Origin: CAZFHZ01 sp964519015
GTDB taxonomy: Bacteria > Blakebacterota > Blakebacteria > Blakebacterales > CAYUVJ01
Assembly (NCBI GenBank): GCA_964519015.1
Contig: CAZFHZ010000017.1
Coordinates: 1-42,097, forward strand
DNA length: 42,097 bases
Reading direction: 5' to 3'
Numbering within the stretch: the stretch's first letter is position 1; each line of letters begins with the position of its first letter. Shown one piece after another: positions 34,690 to 42,097 of this stretch. Made by a program: the position numbers and the translations under genes. The notes below the pieces were generated by a model. That model was not told the origin of the DNA, did not search any database, and was given only the letters and a program-made list of their open reading frames with translations.

Positions 34690-34704
34690 TATAGATAATC
34701 TATA
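34690..34704. promoter_or_regulatory. Putative PadR operator 2
   Basis: TATAGAT-A-ATCTATA is a perfect 15-bp palindrome 171 bases before the padR-like start. It shares 12 of 15 bases with the site at 34603-34617, and the two centres are 87 bases apart (about eight helical turns). Looping by one repressor is possible. Confidence 0.5.
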
Positions 34705-34774
34705 ATAACTCGTGGCGAGGCAGACAGACCTGTCTCGCAGCGGGAAGGCCCGGATGCTCAGGACAGGGAGCGTT

Positions 34775-35203
34775 TCAGTCGTACGCCTGGCGGATCGCTT
34801 CGGTCGCCATCAGGTCGTCGTAGCGTTCCAGGACCGGCCAGGAGTCCAGGTGCTGATGCACGACCCGGTACTTCTCCGGGATTGGATGGGTCCCCACCAC
34901 CACCGGGATCTCGTAGCGCTGTTCGACGAAAGCGACGAAGTCGTCCAGGTAGGGACAGGGGGGATAGCCCACCACCAGCCCGGTGGCCAGGTGGATGGCC
35001 TCCGCCCCGTTCTTGATCATCTCCTCGGGGACGTATTCCACGTTCCCGCCGGGGCAGCCCAGGCAGCTCGAGAAGCCGACCACCTCAAGCGGTTCGTCGG
35101 CCGGATAACGGCTGAAGGCACCGGCCCGCTCGCGGACCGAGCGGAAACACTTCCCCCCGCCGCAGGAGCGGTACCGGTCACAGATGATGATCCCGATCTT
35201 CAT
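34775..35203 (-). CDS. CGGC domain (predicted metal-binding) protein
   Basis: This is a 142-residue protein of the CGGC family (PF08821/COG5561). Cysteines are placed as in the family: IIICDRYRSCGGGKCF (5-20), SSCLGCPGGNVEY (45-57) and VGYPPCPYLDDF (78-89). It closes with VVVGTHPIPEKY (101-112). Members are small cytoplasmic proteins predicted to bind a metal or metal cluster through Cys; their biochemistry is not established. ATG 35203 has AAAGGG upstream. The 78-bp element at 35250-35327 supplies the same promoter pattern as that of the membrane protein at 30386-31318. It is separated from padR by about 255 bases. Confidence 0.88.
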   Translation of the reverse strand: MKIGIIICDRYRSCGGGKCFRSVRERAGAFSRYPADEPLEVVGFSSCLGCPGGNVEYVPEEMIKNGAEAIHLATGLVVGYPPCPYLDDFVAFVEQRYEIPVVVGTHPIPEKYRVVHQHLDSWPVLERYDDLMATEAIRQAYD

Positions 35204-35249
35204 GGCGAGCCCTTTCGCGGGTGTTGGACGGCTCGGATGGACTGCCTAT

Positions 35250-35327
35250 AGATTAACTCCCGGGCGCTGAATGGTCAGCCGGTAACATGGACCCGACACG
35301 GCCATGTCCGGATCGAGCCGGGCGCAG
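35250..35327 (-). promoter_or_regulatory. Duplicated 78-bp promoter-like element, copy 2
   Basis: On the minus strand this has CTGACC, a 17-base spacer and TAATCT (35250-35255), 47 bases before the CGGC start codon. The first copy has the same boxes 46 bases before its own gene. Most of the differences from copy 1 in the upstream 55 bases are transitions. The inverted repeat of copy 1 is partly lost here (three mismatches in the left arm). Confidence 0.55.
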
Positions 35328-35426
35328 TATCCCCGGGACTACATCCCACAGGTGTCCAGCACTTCGAGCGGACTGAAGATATCTGGTTCTCGAATATTCA
35401 GATCTGCTGCTATCTTGGTCGATGAA

Positions 35427-36416
35427 ATGAGAATCTCTATTGTCATCCGCTGTTTTAATGAAGCGGAACACATCGGACGCCTGTTAAGCGGGATCGAGCA
35501 GCAGACCCGGGTCGACCGGGAGGTGATCCTTGTCGACTCCGGTTCGACCGATGCCACCCTCTCGATCGTTTCGGACTATCCGGTACAGATCCTGCATATC
35601 GATCCGGCCGACTTCTCGTTCGGCCGCTCGCTGAACCTGGGGTGCCGGGTGGCCGGGGGCAACGTGATCGTCATCGCCAGCGGTCATGTCTACCCCGTGA
35701 ACCGGGACTGGCTCGAGCGCCTGATCGCGCCTTTCGAGGACGAACGCATCGCCCTGGTTTATGGGAAACAGCGGGGGGATAAGCGCACCCGCTTCTCCGA
35801 ACACCAGGTCTTCGCCCACTGGTTCGGCGAGGCATCGGATATGAATCAGGCGCACACTTTCTGCAACAACGCCAACGCCGCCATCCGCCGCTCGGTGTGG
35901 CAAGAACTCCCGTATGACGAGACCCTGACCGGGCTCGAAGATATCGACTGGGCCAAACGGGCCACCCAGCGCGGTTACCAGATCGCCTACAGCGCCGAGG
36001 CCGAAGTTATCCACGTGCATTCCGAGACCCCGGCCAGGATCTTCAACCGGTACCGGCGCGAGGCGATCGCACTGCGCTCGATCTACCCCGAACAGCGGTT
36101 CGGCTTGGGGAGCTTTCTTCGCTTCTTCTTCGGCAATGCCATCAGCGACGCTCGGCAGGCCCGGCGCGGGAAGGTACTGCGGCGTGAACTGCCCGGCATC
36201 GTGCAGTTCAGGCTGATGCAGTTCTGGGGGACATTTCGCGGTCACGCCCGCCATGGTGAGGTTACCCAGCAGCTCAAGAAGACCTTCTACTACCCCCTCA
36301 ACGGCGGCCTGGATCGGCCCGCCGGCACCGAGCACGATGCCGACCGACGGATCGATTATGAGGTGAATCCGACCCGACCGATCAGGCGAGATAGAACAGG
36401 TCCTGACAGCCGATGA
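35427..36416 (+). CDS. Family 2 glycosyltransferase
   Basis: This is a 329-residue GT-A enzyme starting MRISIVIRCFNEAEHIGRLL. EVILVDSGSTDATL (32-45) is the nucleotide-sugar binding part. IVIASGHVYPVNRDWLERLI (80-99) stands where the DxD motif is usual; here SGH replaces it, as in many rhamnosyltransferase-like members. TGLEDIDWAKRATQRGY (about 168-184) holds the ED motif of the acceptor and base region. No membrane helix is seen, so it acts in the cytoplasm on a lipid- or protein-linked glycan. I chose ATG 35427 because homology begins there. Its last 12 codons run into the DUF4143 remnant on the other strand, so the original C-terminus may have been replaced. Confidence 0.87.
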   Translation: MRISIVIRCFNEAEHIGRLLSGIEQQTRVDREVILVDSGSTDATLSIVSDYPVQILHIDPADFSFGRSLNLGCRVAGGNVIVIASGHVYPVNRDWLERLIAPFEDERIALVYGKQRGDKRTRFSEHQVFAHWFGEASDMNQAHTFCNNANAAIRRSVWQELPYDETLTGLEDIDWAKRATQRGYQIAYSAEAEVIHVHSETPARIFNRYRREAIALRSIYPEQRFGLGSFLRFFFGNAISDARQARRGKVLRRELPGIVQFRLMQFWGTFRGHARHGEVTQQLKKTFYYPLNGGLDRPAGTEHDADRRIDYEVNPTRPIRRDRTGPDSR

Positions 36417-36651
36417 ACTGGACCACCCGCCCGCCGACGCGGCGCTGCCAGGCATCCTCGACGGCGGGGGAGACCACGTAGTCGATGCCTTTGGGGTAGG
36501 CATCCCGGAACACCCCCAAGGCACTCCCCTCGAAGGCGTCCGGGTCGATCTTGCACTCGAAGGTGTCCACCCCCTCACGGAATAGTCCGCCAGGCCGCCA
36601 CTCTGCCGGAGCATCAGTCCCAGGAGCGAACAGGCCGTACGGTGGGACGCC
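36382..36651 (-). pseudogene. C-terminal remnant of a DUF4143-type ATPase
   Basis: The minus-strand frame is open from 36651 and reads LFREGVDTFECKIDPDAFEG, then SALGVFRDAYPKGIDYVVSP, ending VGGRVVQFIGCQDLFYLA. This is the end of a DUF4143 protein, where the TFECKI strand is the restriction-endonuclease-like core. The Walker motifs and most of the protein are absent. It is wedged between the glycosyltransferase end and the glgP stop. A short expressed protein from GTG 36570 cannot be excluded. Confidence 0.6.
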
Positions 36652-36664
36652 TCACTACGGCGGC

Positions 36665-39145
36665 TCAGGACTCCTGAGGCGTGATCCCCCAGATGTCGCG
36701 GGCGTACTGGTGGACAGCGCGGTCGCCGGAGAAGGGCCCCATGGCGGCCACGTTGCGCATTGCCATGCCGAGCCAGCGGGGGCGGTCCCGCCAGGCTTCG
36801 TCCACCCGGTCCTGGGCGTCCCGGTAGGTGGCGAAATCGGCACAGAGCATGAAGTAGTCGCCGTGCTCGAGCAGAGCTTCGGAGATACCCTTGTAGCGAT
36901 CGGGCTCATCGGAGGAGAACCATCCGCTCCCGATCTGATCGAGCGCCTGCTTTAGATCGGGTTCGGCTTCCACGTAAGCCCGCGGATCGTAGCCCTGAGC
37001 GCGCAGCTCGCGCACCTGGTCGGCGGTCAGCCCGAAGAGGAAGAAGTTATCCGCCCCCACCACATCCCGGATCTCAATATTCGCTCCATCCAGGGTTCCG
37101 ATGGTGAGCGCACCGTTCAGGGCGAACTTCATGTTGCCGGTCCCGGAAGCCTCCATGCCGGCCGTGGAGATCTGCTCGGACAGGTCGCCGGCCGGGATGA
37201 TCCGTTCGGCCGCGGTCACGCCGTAGTCGGGGATGAAATGCAGCCGGAGGAAGGGACTGACCTTGGGGTCGGTACTGATCACTTCCCCCACGTCGTGGAT
37301 GAGCCGGATGATCAGCTTGGCCATGAAATAGCCGGGGGCGGCCTTGCCGGCCAGAATCACGGTGCGCGGCACCGGATCGGTAAGCCGACCCTCCCGGATC
37401 CGGTTGTAGCGGCTGATCACGTGCAGCACGTTCAGGAGTTGCCGCTTGTACTCGTGGATGCGTTTGACCTGGATGTCGAACAGGCTGTCAGGGTCCAGTT
37501 CCGTCCCGTGACGGTCCCGGATGCACCCGGTCAGGTGCTCTTTCCGCTCCCGCTTGACCCGCTCGAACCGCTCCAGGAAGGCGGGATCGGAGGCCAGGGG
37601 AGCCAGGCCGGCGATCTTGTCGAGGTCGGTGATCCAGCCCGGCCCCACCACCTCGGTGACCAGGGCGGCCAACCCCGGATTGGCCTGGAGGAGCCAGCGC
37701 CGGGGAGTGATCCCGTTGGTAATCCCCACGATCCGGTCGGGGAACATGCGGTCGAGGTCGGCAAAGGTCGTACTGCGCATCAGCTGGGCGTGCAGCTGCG
37801 CCACCCCGTTGACCTTGTGACTCCCCACGAAGGCCAGGTGGGCCATGCGGACCCGCCGGCTCTTATCGTCCACCAGGGAGAGCCGGTGCCGGGCGTCGGG
37901 CTCGCCGGGGAAAGCGTGTTTGACCCGCTCCAGGAATTGGCTGTTGATCCGGAAGATGATCTCCAGGTGCCGGGGAAGCAGTGCCTGGAGCATCGGGACC
38001 GGCCAGGTCTCGAGCGCCTCGGGCAGCAGGGTATGGTTGGTGTAGGAGACGGTACGGGTGGTCAATTCCCACGCCCGCTCCCAATCGAACCTCTCCTCGT
38101 CCACCAGGATCCGCATCAGCTCGGGCACCACCAGGGCAGGATGGGTGTCGTTGAGCTGGATGGCTACCTTGTCGGGGAGAGCGTCGAGGGACTCCCGGTA
38201 GCGCCGGAAACGCACCAGGATGTCCTGCAGGGAGGCGGCGACGAAGAAGTACTCCTGTTTGAGACGTAGTTCCTGCCCCGAGAGGGTACGGTCGCTCGGG
38301 TAGAGCACCCGGGTCAGGTTCTCGCTCAGGGTCTTATCCTTGACCGCCTCGATGTAGTTCCCCTCGTTGAAATAGCGCAGGTCGAATTCGCGGGTGGAGC
38401 GGGCCGACCAGAGCCGCAGGTTGGTCACGGTGTGGCCGCCGAACCCGGAGATGGGTACATCGAAGGCCATGGCCAGTACATCCTCGGTCGCCAGCCAGAC
38501 CGAGTGCTCCTCGCCGTCGCTCCCCTTCACCTGCTCGGTCCGTCCCCCGAAGCGCACCGGGTAGATGATGCTCGGGCGCGGGAACTCCCAGGGATTGCCG
38601 TAACGCAGCCAGTGTTCGGGACTCTCGATCTGCTGCCCGTTCTCGATGCGCTGGCGGAACATCCCGTAGTCGTAGCGGATACCGTAACCCAGGCCGGGAT
38701 AGCCGTGAGTGGCCAGGGCATCCAGGTAGCAGGCCGCGAGCCGGCCCAGGCCGCCGTTGCCCAGGCCCGGGTCGGTCTCACAGTCGGCGAGGATGTCCAG
38801 GTCCTGCCCGCAATCCGCCAGCACCTTCCGGAAGGGCTCGACCAGTCCGAGGTCGAGCAGGTGTTTCATCAGACCGCGCCCGGGCAGGTACTCCAGGGAG
38901 AGGTAGTAGATCCGCTTGACCTCACGGTCGAACTGCGCCCGGGCGGTGTTGATGTAGCGCTCGCTCAGGATCCCCCGGACCAGGGAAGCCACCGCGAAGA
39001 ACCAGTCCCGCCGGGAGGCGTAGAGGGGATCCTTCCCCACCATGTAGACCATGAAGTTGATCAGCCGCTGCTTGATCGACTCGTGGTTGGTGGGATCGAA
39101 GAGGTAGTCGTCCTGAAGGGCGGCTTCGGTCAGCTTCTGGATCAC
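36665..39145 (-). CDS. glgP: Glycogen phosphorylase
   Basis: This is an 826-residue GT35 enzyme that releases glucose-1-phosphate from glycogen ends. The start is GTG 39145, overlapping the glgA stop (GTGA); a longer frame reaching into glgA is a shadow. Family motifs are YYLSLEYLPGRGL (80-92), GLGNGGLGRLAACYLDALAT (127-146), VAIQLNDTHPA (327-337) and the pyridoxal-phosphate site EASGTGNMKFALNGALTIGT (665-684, Lys673). Length is normal. Its product can enter glycolysis through phosphoglucomutase. It is the last gene of the DUF1343-glgA-glgP unit, so synthase and phosphorylase are made together. Confidence 0.97.
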   Translation of the reverse strand: MIQKLTEAALQDDYLFDPTNHESIKQRLINFMVYMVGKDPLYASRRDWFFAVASLVRGILSERYINTARAQFDREVKRIYYLSLEYLPGRGLMKHLLDLGLVEPFRKVLADCGQDLDILADCETDPGLGNGGLGRLAACYLDALATHGYPGLGYGIRYDYGMFRQRIENGQQIESPEHWLRYGNPWEFPRPSIIYPVRFGGRTEQVKGSDGEEHSVWLATEDVLAMAFDVPISGFGGHTVTNLRLWSARSTREFDLRYFNEGNYIEAVKDKTLSENLTRVLYPSDRTLSGQELRLKQEYFFVAASLQDILVRFRRYRESLDALPDKVAIQLNDTHPALVVPELMRILVDEERFDWERAWELTTRTVSYTNHTLLPEALETWPVPMLQALLPRHLEIIFRINSQFLERVKHAFPGEPDARHRLSLVDDKSRRVRMAHLAFVGSHKVNGVAQLHAQLMRSTTFADLDRMFPDRIVGITNGITPRRWLLQANPGLAALVTEVVGPGWITDLDKIAGLAPLASDPAFLERFERVKRERKEHLTGCIRDRHGTELDPDSLFDIQVKRIHEYKRQLLNVLHVISRYNRIREGRLTDPVPRTVILAGKAAPGYFMAKLIIRLIHDVGEVISTDPKVSPFLRLHFIPDYGVTAAERIIPAGDLSEQISTAGMEASGTGNMKFALNGALTIGTLDGANIEIRDVVGADNFFLFGLTADQVRELRAQGYDPRAYVEAEPDLKQALDQIGSGWFSSDEPDRYKGISEALLEHGDYFMLCADFATYRDAQDRVDEAWRDRPRWLGMAMRNVAAMGPFSGDRAVHQYARDIWGITPQES

Positions 39146-40584
39146 GATATGGTCAGTTCCTGGTAGAGTTCCTGATAGCGCCGGGCGGACACCTCCCAGC
39201 TGAAACGCTGCACCATACATCGGCGTTGGAGTGACCGCCACGTTTTCCGCGCGCTGTAGCGCTCCCGGGCGCGCCGGAAGGAGGCCACCAACGCCTCCGG
39301 CGAGATCTCCTCGAAGAGGAAGCCGGTCCCCCGCCCCCACTCCGAGACATCCACAACCGTGTCAGCCAGCCCGCCGGTGCGGCGGGCCAGCGGGGGGGTG
39401 CCGTACCGCATCGCCTGCATCTGGGTGAGGCCGCACGGCTCGAAGCGACTCGGCATCAGGAAGAGGTCGCAACCCGCCTGGAAGCGGTGCGCTTGCGATT
39501 CGTCGTAACCGATCCGCACCGCCACCCGACCGGGATGAGTCCGGGCGGCTTTGGCCAGCGCTCTTTCCAGAACCCGGTCCCCACTGCCGAGTACGGCCAC
39601 CTGGGCCCCCAGTCCGAGCAGTTCCGGCAGGGCCGCCACCACCAGGTCGATCCCCTTCTGCTCGGTCAGCCGGCCCACCACGCCGGCCAGAAAGGTGCGG
39701 GGGGACTCCGACAGATCGAGCCCGCGCTGGAGGGCGGCCTTGTTGGTCGCTTTCTCCTCGATCTGCTGCGCATCGAAGGGTGCCGCCAGGAGGGGATCGC
39801 GCGCCGGGTCCCACAACTCTTCGTCGATCCCGTTCAGGATCCCCCGCAGATGAGCGGAGCGCTTGCGCAGCAGCCCGTCGAAACCCATCCCCCCCTCGGG
39901 GGTTTGGATCTCGCGGGCGTAGGTCGGGCTGACCGTAGTGATCCGGTCGGCGTAGTAAAGCCCGGCCTTCAGGAAGGAGAGGCTCCCATAGAACTCCACC
40001 CCCTCCGGCTGCACGCACGCACCGGGGAGCCCGAGCAGGGCGGCCGCCGCCAGGGCGAATTTACCCGAGAAGAAGAAGTTATGGACGGTCATCACGGTGG
40101 CGGGGCGGGACCCCGGCCGCAGCGCCAGGTAGGCCGGGGCCAGCCCGGCGTGCCAGTCGTGGGCATGGACGATCTCGCAGCGCCAGCCGGCCGGCGCGTC
40201 CGGGTCGGCCAGGCGGGCCGCCGCCCGGCCGAGCAGCCCGAACCGAAGGTGGTTATCGGGCCAATCCCGGCCCCGCGCATCGAGGTAGAGTCCCCCCGGG
40301 CGCTGGTAGAGCGACGGGCAGGCCAGCAGCCAGACCGGCACCCCCGAACCCGGCATCCGGCCGGGGAGCAGACGGGCCGTGCCGGTACCGGCGAGCAGTT
40401 CCCCCAGTTCGACCGGGGGACCTTCCGGATCCAGCCGCCGGAGGGCGTCGGGATAGGCGGGGATCAGCAGGCGGGCGTCCAGACCGAGCCGTCGCTGGGC
40501 CGCCGGCAGGGCGCCGGCCACATCGGCCAGCCCCCCCGTCTTGACCAGGGGGTACGCCTCGCTCACTACATGGAGGATGCGCAT
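39142..40584 (-). CDS. glgA: Glycogen synthase
   Basis: This is a 480-residue GT5 synthase that adds glucose from ADP-glucose (by family) to alpha-1,4 chains. It has the KTGGL motif at 15-19, HAHDWHAGLAP (140-150), VGRLTEQKGIDLV (303-315) and the catalytic FEPCGLTQMQAMRYG (381-395). Length is typical. ATG 40584 is the family's usual start (MRILHVVSEAYPLVKTGGL). It lies seven bases after the DUF1343 gene. No glgC (ADP-glucose pyrophosphorylase) is present in the window, so the donor supply must be encoded elsewhere or the enzyme may use another nucleotide sugar. Confidence 0.96.
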   Translation of the reverse strand: MRILHVVSEAYPLVKTGGLADVAGALPAAQRRLGLDARLLIPAYPDALRRLDPEGPPVELGELLAGTGTARLLPGRMPGSGVPVWLLACPSLYQRPGGLYLDARGRDWPDNHLRFGLLGRAAARLADPDAPAGWRCEIVHAHDWHAGLAPAYLALRPGSRPATVMTVHNFFFSGKFALAAAALLGLPGACVQPEGVEFYGSLSFLKAGLYYADRITTVSPTYAREIQTPEGGMGFDGLLRKRSAHLRGILNGIDEELWDPARDPLLAAPFDAQQIEEKATNKAALQRGLDLSESPRTFLAGVVGRLTEQKGIDLVVAALPELLGLGAQVAVLGSGDRVLERALAKAARTHPGRVAVRIGYDESQAHRFQAGCDLFLMPSRFEPCGLTQMQAMRYGTPPLARRTGGLADTVVDVSEWGRGTGFLFEEISPEALVASFRRARERYSARKTWRSLQRRCMVQRFSWEVSARRYQELYQELTIS

Positions 40585-40591
40585 GGTCGGT

Positions 40592-41863
40592 TCAGGGATA
40601 GAGCCGGGAAAGGGTGGCCTGGCGGGCCCACCCATCGGTGGAGGGCTGCCAGCGCCGCTCCATATCGAACACCGAGAGACCCAGTTCGATCCCCTCCCGC
40701 AGCCACCGGACGCCGGCCAGCCGGTCGAAGTGGGCCCCCCGCCAGATGAAACGGTCAGGATGGAGCCGCCGAAAGGCATCCACCACCGCCACCCCGGTGA
40801 GGAAGGGGCGGAAGGCCGCCGGATCGGTCACCACCAGGCGCACCCCCCGGCAGAGTTCCCCTTTCCACTTCACCTCCACGGCGGTGCCCAGCTCACCCGG
40901 GACGAAGGCGGTGGCTTCGAAGCGCACCCCCGGCAGAGCGAGCCCGTTGAGGCGGTCGGTCAGCGCGGGACCGTCGGCCCAAGGGGCGCCGATCATCTCG
41001 AAGGGATGCTCGGTCCCCCGCCCCTCCGAGACGTTGGTCCCCTCGACCAGGCAGGTGCCCGGGTAGACCAGGGCGGTGGCCGGAGTGCGAATGTTGGGTG
41101 AGGGGGGGGTCCAGGTGAGCCCGGTCGAGGCGAAGAGCATGCGGCGCCGCCACCCCTGGAGTTCGACCACCCGCAGGTCGAGCCGTTCCAGCCCGGGCAG
41201 CAGGTGCCGATCGCGGATCCAGCGGGCGTACTCCCCGACCGTGAAGCCGTGCCGGACCGGCACCGGGAAGAGCCCGACGAAGGAGGTCTGATCCGGCTCC
41301 AGCACCGGACCCTCCACCGCGAACCCGCCGATCGGGTTGGGCCGGTCGAGCACCACATAGGGAATCCCGCGCTCGGCCGCGGCCTCCATGGTGCGGGCCA
41401 TGGTGCTCGTGTAGGTGTAGAAGCGCGCTCCCACGTCCTGGATGTCGAAGAGGAGTACGCCCACTCCCTCCAGGGTCGCCGGGTCAGGACGGGTGCTCTC
41501 CCCATAGAGGCTGTGGATGGGTACCCCGCGGTAGCGCTCCCCGGACGAGTAGACCCGGGCGCCCTCGGCGGCGCTCCCTACGAACCCATGCTCGGGACTG
41601 AAGAGGGCGACCAGGGGGAGCCCCGCCTCAAGCAGAGCGTCGGCGGTGAGCCGGCCGTCGTTCAGTCGTCCGGTGTGGTTGGTGACCAGCCCGATGGGGA
41701 CCACCCCGAGCCCGGTCGCCTCCTCCCAGCCCAGGGCGATCAACCGGTCGGCGCCGGTCAACACCTCTCCCCTATCTCCGCAGCCGGCCGCCAGTACCGG
41801 CAGGAGGGCCAGCAGCGGACCGATGCGGCGCCAGAACAGGATCCATACCACTGGGACAGGCAC
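40592..41863 (-). CDS. namZ: DUF1343 / NamZ-like exo-beta-N-acetylmuramidase lipoprotein
   Basis: This is a 423-residue protein of the DUF1343 family. The characterised member NamZ (GH171) removes N-acetylmuramic acid from the non-reducing end of peptidoglycan fragments. Family text includes LVTNHTGRL, ALFSPEHGFVGSA, IHSLYGESTRPD, LLFDIQDVGARFYTYTSTM, VLDRPNPIGGFAVEGP and VEGTNVSEGRGTEHPFEMIG. I chose GTG 41863 because GGGAGA lies six bases upstream; a TTG at 41923 is less likely. A signal ends in LAAGC, so it is a periplasmic lipoprotein. It leads an operon with glgA and glgP. The gene symbol follows the family only; muramidase activity is inferred. Confidence 0.88.
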   Translation of the reverse strand: MPVPVVWILFWRRIGPLLALLPVLAAGCGDRGEVLTGADRLIALGWEEATGLGVVPIGLVTNHTGRLNDGRLTADALLEAGLPLVALFSPEHGFVGSAAEGARVYSSGERYRGVPIHSLYGESTRPDPATLEGVGVLLFDIQDVGARFYTYTSTMARTMEAAAERGIPYVVLDRPNPIGGFAVEGPVLEPDQTSFVGLFPVPVRHGFTVGEYARWIRDRHLLPGLERLDLRVVELQGWRRRMLFASTGLTWTPPSPNIRTPATALVYPGTCLVEGTNVSEGRGTEHPFEMIGAPWADGPALTDRLNGLALPGVRFEATAFVPGELGTAVEVKWKGELCRGVRLVVTDPAAFRPFLTGVAVVDAFRRLHPDRFIWRGAHFDRLAGVRWLREGIELGLSVFDMERRWQPSTDGWARQATLSRLYP

Positions 41864-41908
41864 ACACCATCTCCCGGGGCGATGCGTTGAGCCGGTCGTA
41901 TCGTCTGA

Positions 41909-41937
41909 TAGATACCGCCCCAACCCGGCAGCAACAA
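41909..41937 (-). promoter_or_regulatory. Likely promoter of the namZ-glgA-glgP operon
   Basis: On the minus strand TTGTTG (41932-41937), a 17-base spacer and TATCTA (41909-41914) form a fair sigma70 promoter, about 46 bases before the GTG start. The -35 matches TTGACA at four of six positions. Confidence 0.45.
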
Positions 41938-41947
41938 GGAGGTCATG

Positions 41948-41984
41948 GGAAGGCCCCCCGGGTTGCTTCCCGGAGGGCCCTTCC
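41948..41984. terminator. Strong GC hairpin between the outer-membrane protein gene and namZ
   Basis: GGAAGG (41948-41953) pairs with CCTTCC (41979-41984), and CCGGG (41958-41962) with CCCGG (41969-41973), around a TTGCTT loop with small bulges. It lies 46 bases after the stop of the upstream minus-strand gene and just before the namZ promoter. This is the right place for a terminator, but no T-tract follows on either strand. Confidence 0.45.
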
Positions 41985-42029
41985 GTCCTCCGCCGGGCAG
42001 GTCCGTAGCGGCGGGTCCCGGGCTGCTCC

Positions 42030-42097
42030 TCAGAACCCGATACTCAGGAAGATCTGGTTGACCGTGCCCAGGTCGCCGTAGTTCGCCAGACCGTAGT
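42030..42097 (-). CDS. C-terminal end of a probable outer-membrane beta-barrel protein (5' end outside window)
   Basis: Only 21 residues are visible, YGLANYGDLGTVNQIFLSIG followed by a final Phe, with TGA at 42030-42032. A last strand with alternating hydrophobic residues ending in Phe is the classic signal recognised by the BamA assembly machine. The assignment rests on this short tail alone. The hairpin at 41948-41984 follows it. Confidence 0.5.
   Translation of the reverse strand, partial: YGLANYGDLGTVNQIFLSIGF

Noticed and set aside
31441..35250. The 3.9-kb segment between the two 78-bp elements as a composite transposon
   Set aside because: No transposase, terminal inverted repeats or target duplication is visible, and both copies sit where promoters are expected; kept only as a possible recombination substrate.
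36665..39340. Longer N-terminus for glgP
   Set aside because: The extra 65 residues are glgA read in another frame; the GTG at 39145 overlapping the glgA stop gives a normal-length phosphorylase.
1..42097. tRNA, rRNA, CRISPR or integrase attachment sites
   Set aside because: No cloverleaf-like, spacer-repeat or tRNA 3'-end duplication pattern was seen in the intergenic regions read by eye.

Overview
The window is about 42 kb of GC-rich bacterial DNA. It probably comes from a diderm with an outer membrane: there are at least five predicted lipoproteins, a partial beta-barrel protein ending in Phe, and periplasmic glycosidases. Four large orphan FtsX/MacB-type permeases of the ADOP class, one paired with a PadR regulator, suggest Acidobacteriota, Gemmatimonadota or a related ADOP-rich candidate phylum. 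That is inference from gene content; no rRNA or other marker gene is present. I saw no tRNA, rRNA, CRISPR array, transposase or integrase.

Layout. 1-3.3 kb is accessory, defence or toxin-like: the C-terminus of a Fic protein, then a two-gene operon of a DUF4143 AAA+ ATPase and an AlbA_2 (Schlafen-like) protein. Its promoter carries a perfect palindrome over the start codon. 3.1-8 kb holds an ADOP permease and a lipoprotein with four lipocalin-like repeats, punctuated by three same-orientation remnants of one DUF6036-like (nucleotidyltransferase/AbiEii-type) gene. 8-14.1 kb (minus strand) holds an unknown secreted protein, a second ADOP, a TerC-family protein with an 18-bp minisatellite tail, and an APC amino-acid permease. 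14.1-16.9 kb is a third ADOP.

16.9-30.4 kb is a carbohydrate block. On the minus strand an overlapping pair of lipoprotein mannosidases (GH2 beta-mannosidase, then GH92 alpha-mannosidase) would trim mannose-containing glycans at the cell surface. On the plus strand come a small DUF2934 protein, then glgB-glgX-malQ, tightly packed, and a lipoprotein of unknown role. 30.4-36.7 kb is more accessory: a membrane protein, a PadR-ADOP pair with two matching palindromic operators, a CGGC-domain protein, a family 2 glycosyltransferase, and a DUF4143 remnant. A 78-bp promoter-like element is duplicated upstream of the membrane-protein and CGGC genes. 36.7-42.1 kb is a second glycogen operon on the minus strand, namZ-like (DUF1343)-glgA-glgP, with a 7-bp gap and a GTGA overlap. 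The window ends inside an outer-membrane protein gene.

Together the carbohydrate genes cover alpha-glucan elongation (GlgA), branching (GlgB), phosphorolysis (GlgP), debranching (GlgX) and maltodextrin disproportionation (MalQ). glgC is not in the window. The likeliest candidates for something undescribed are the palindrome-controlled ATPase/AlbA_2 pair, the gene-bracketing DUF6036 remnants, and the duplicated promoter element.
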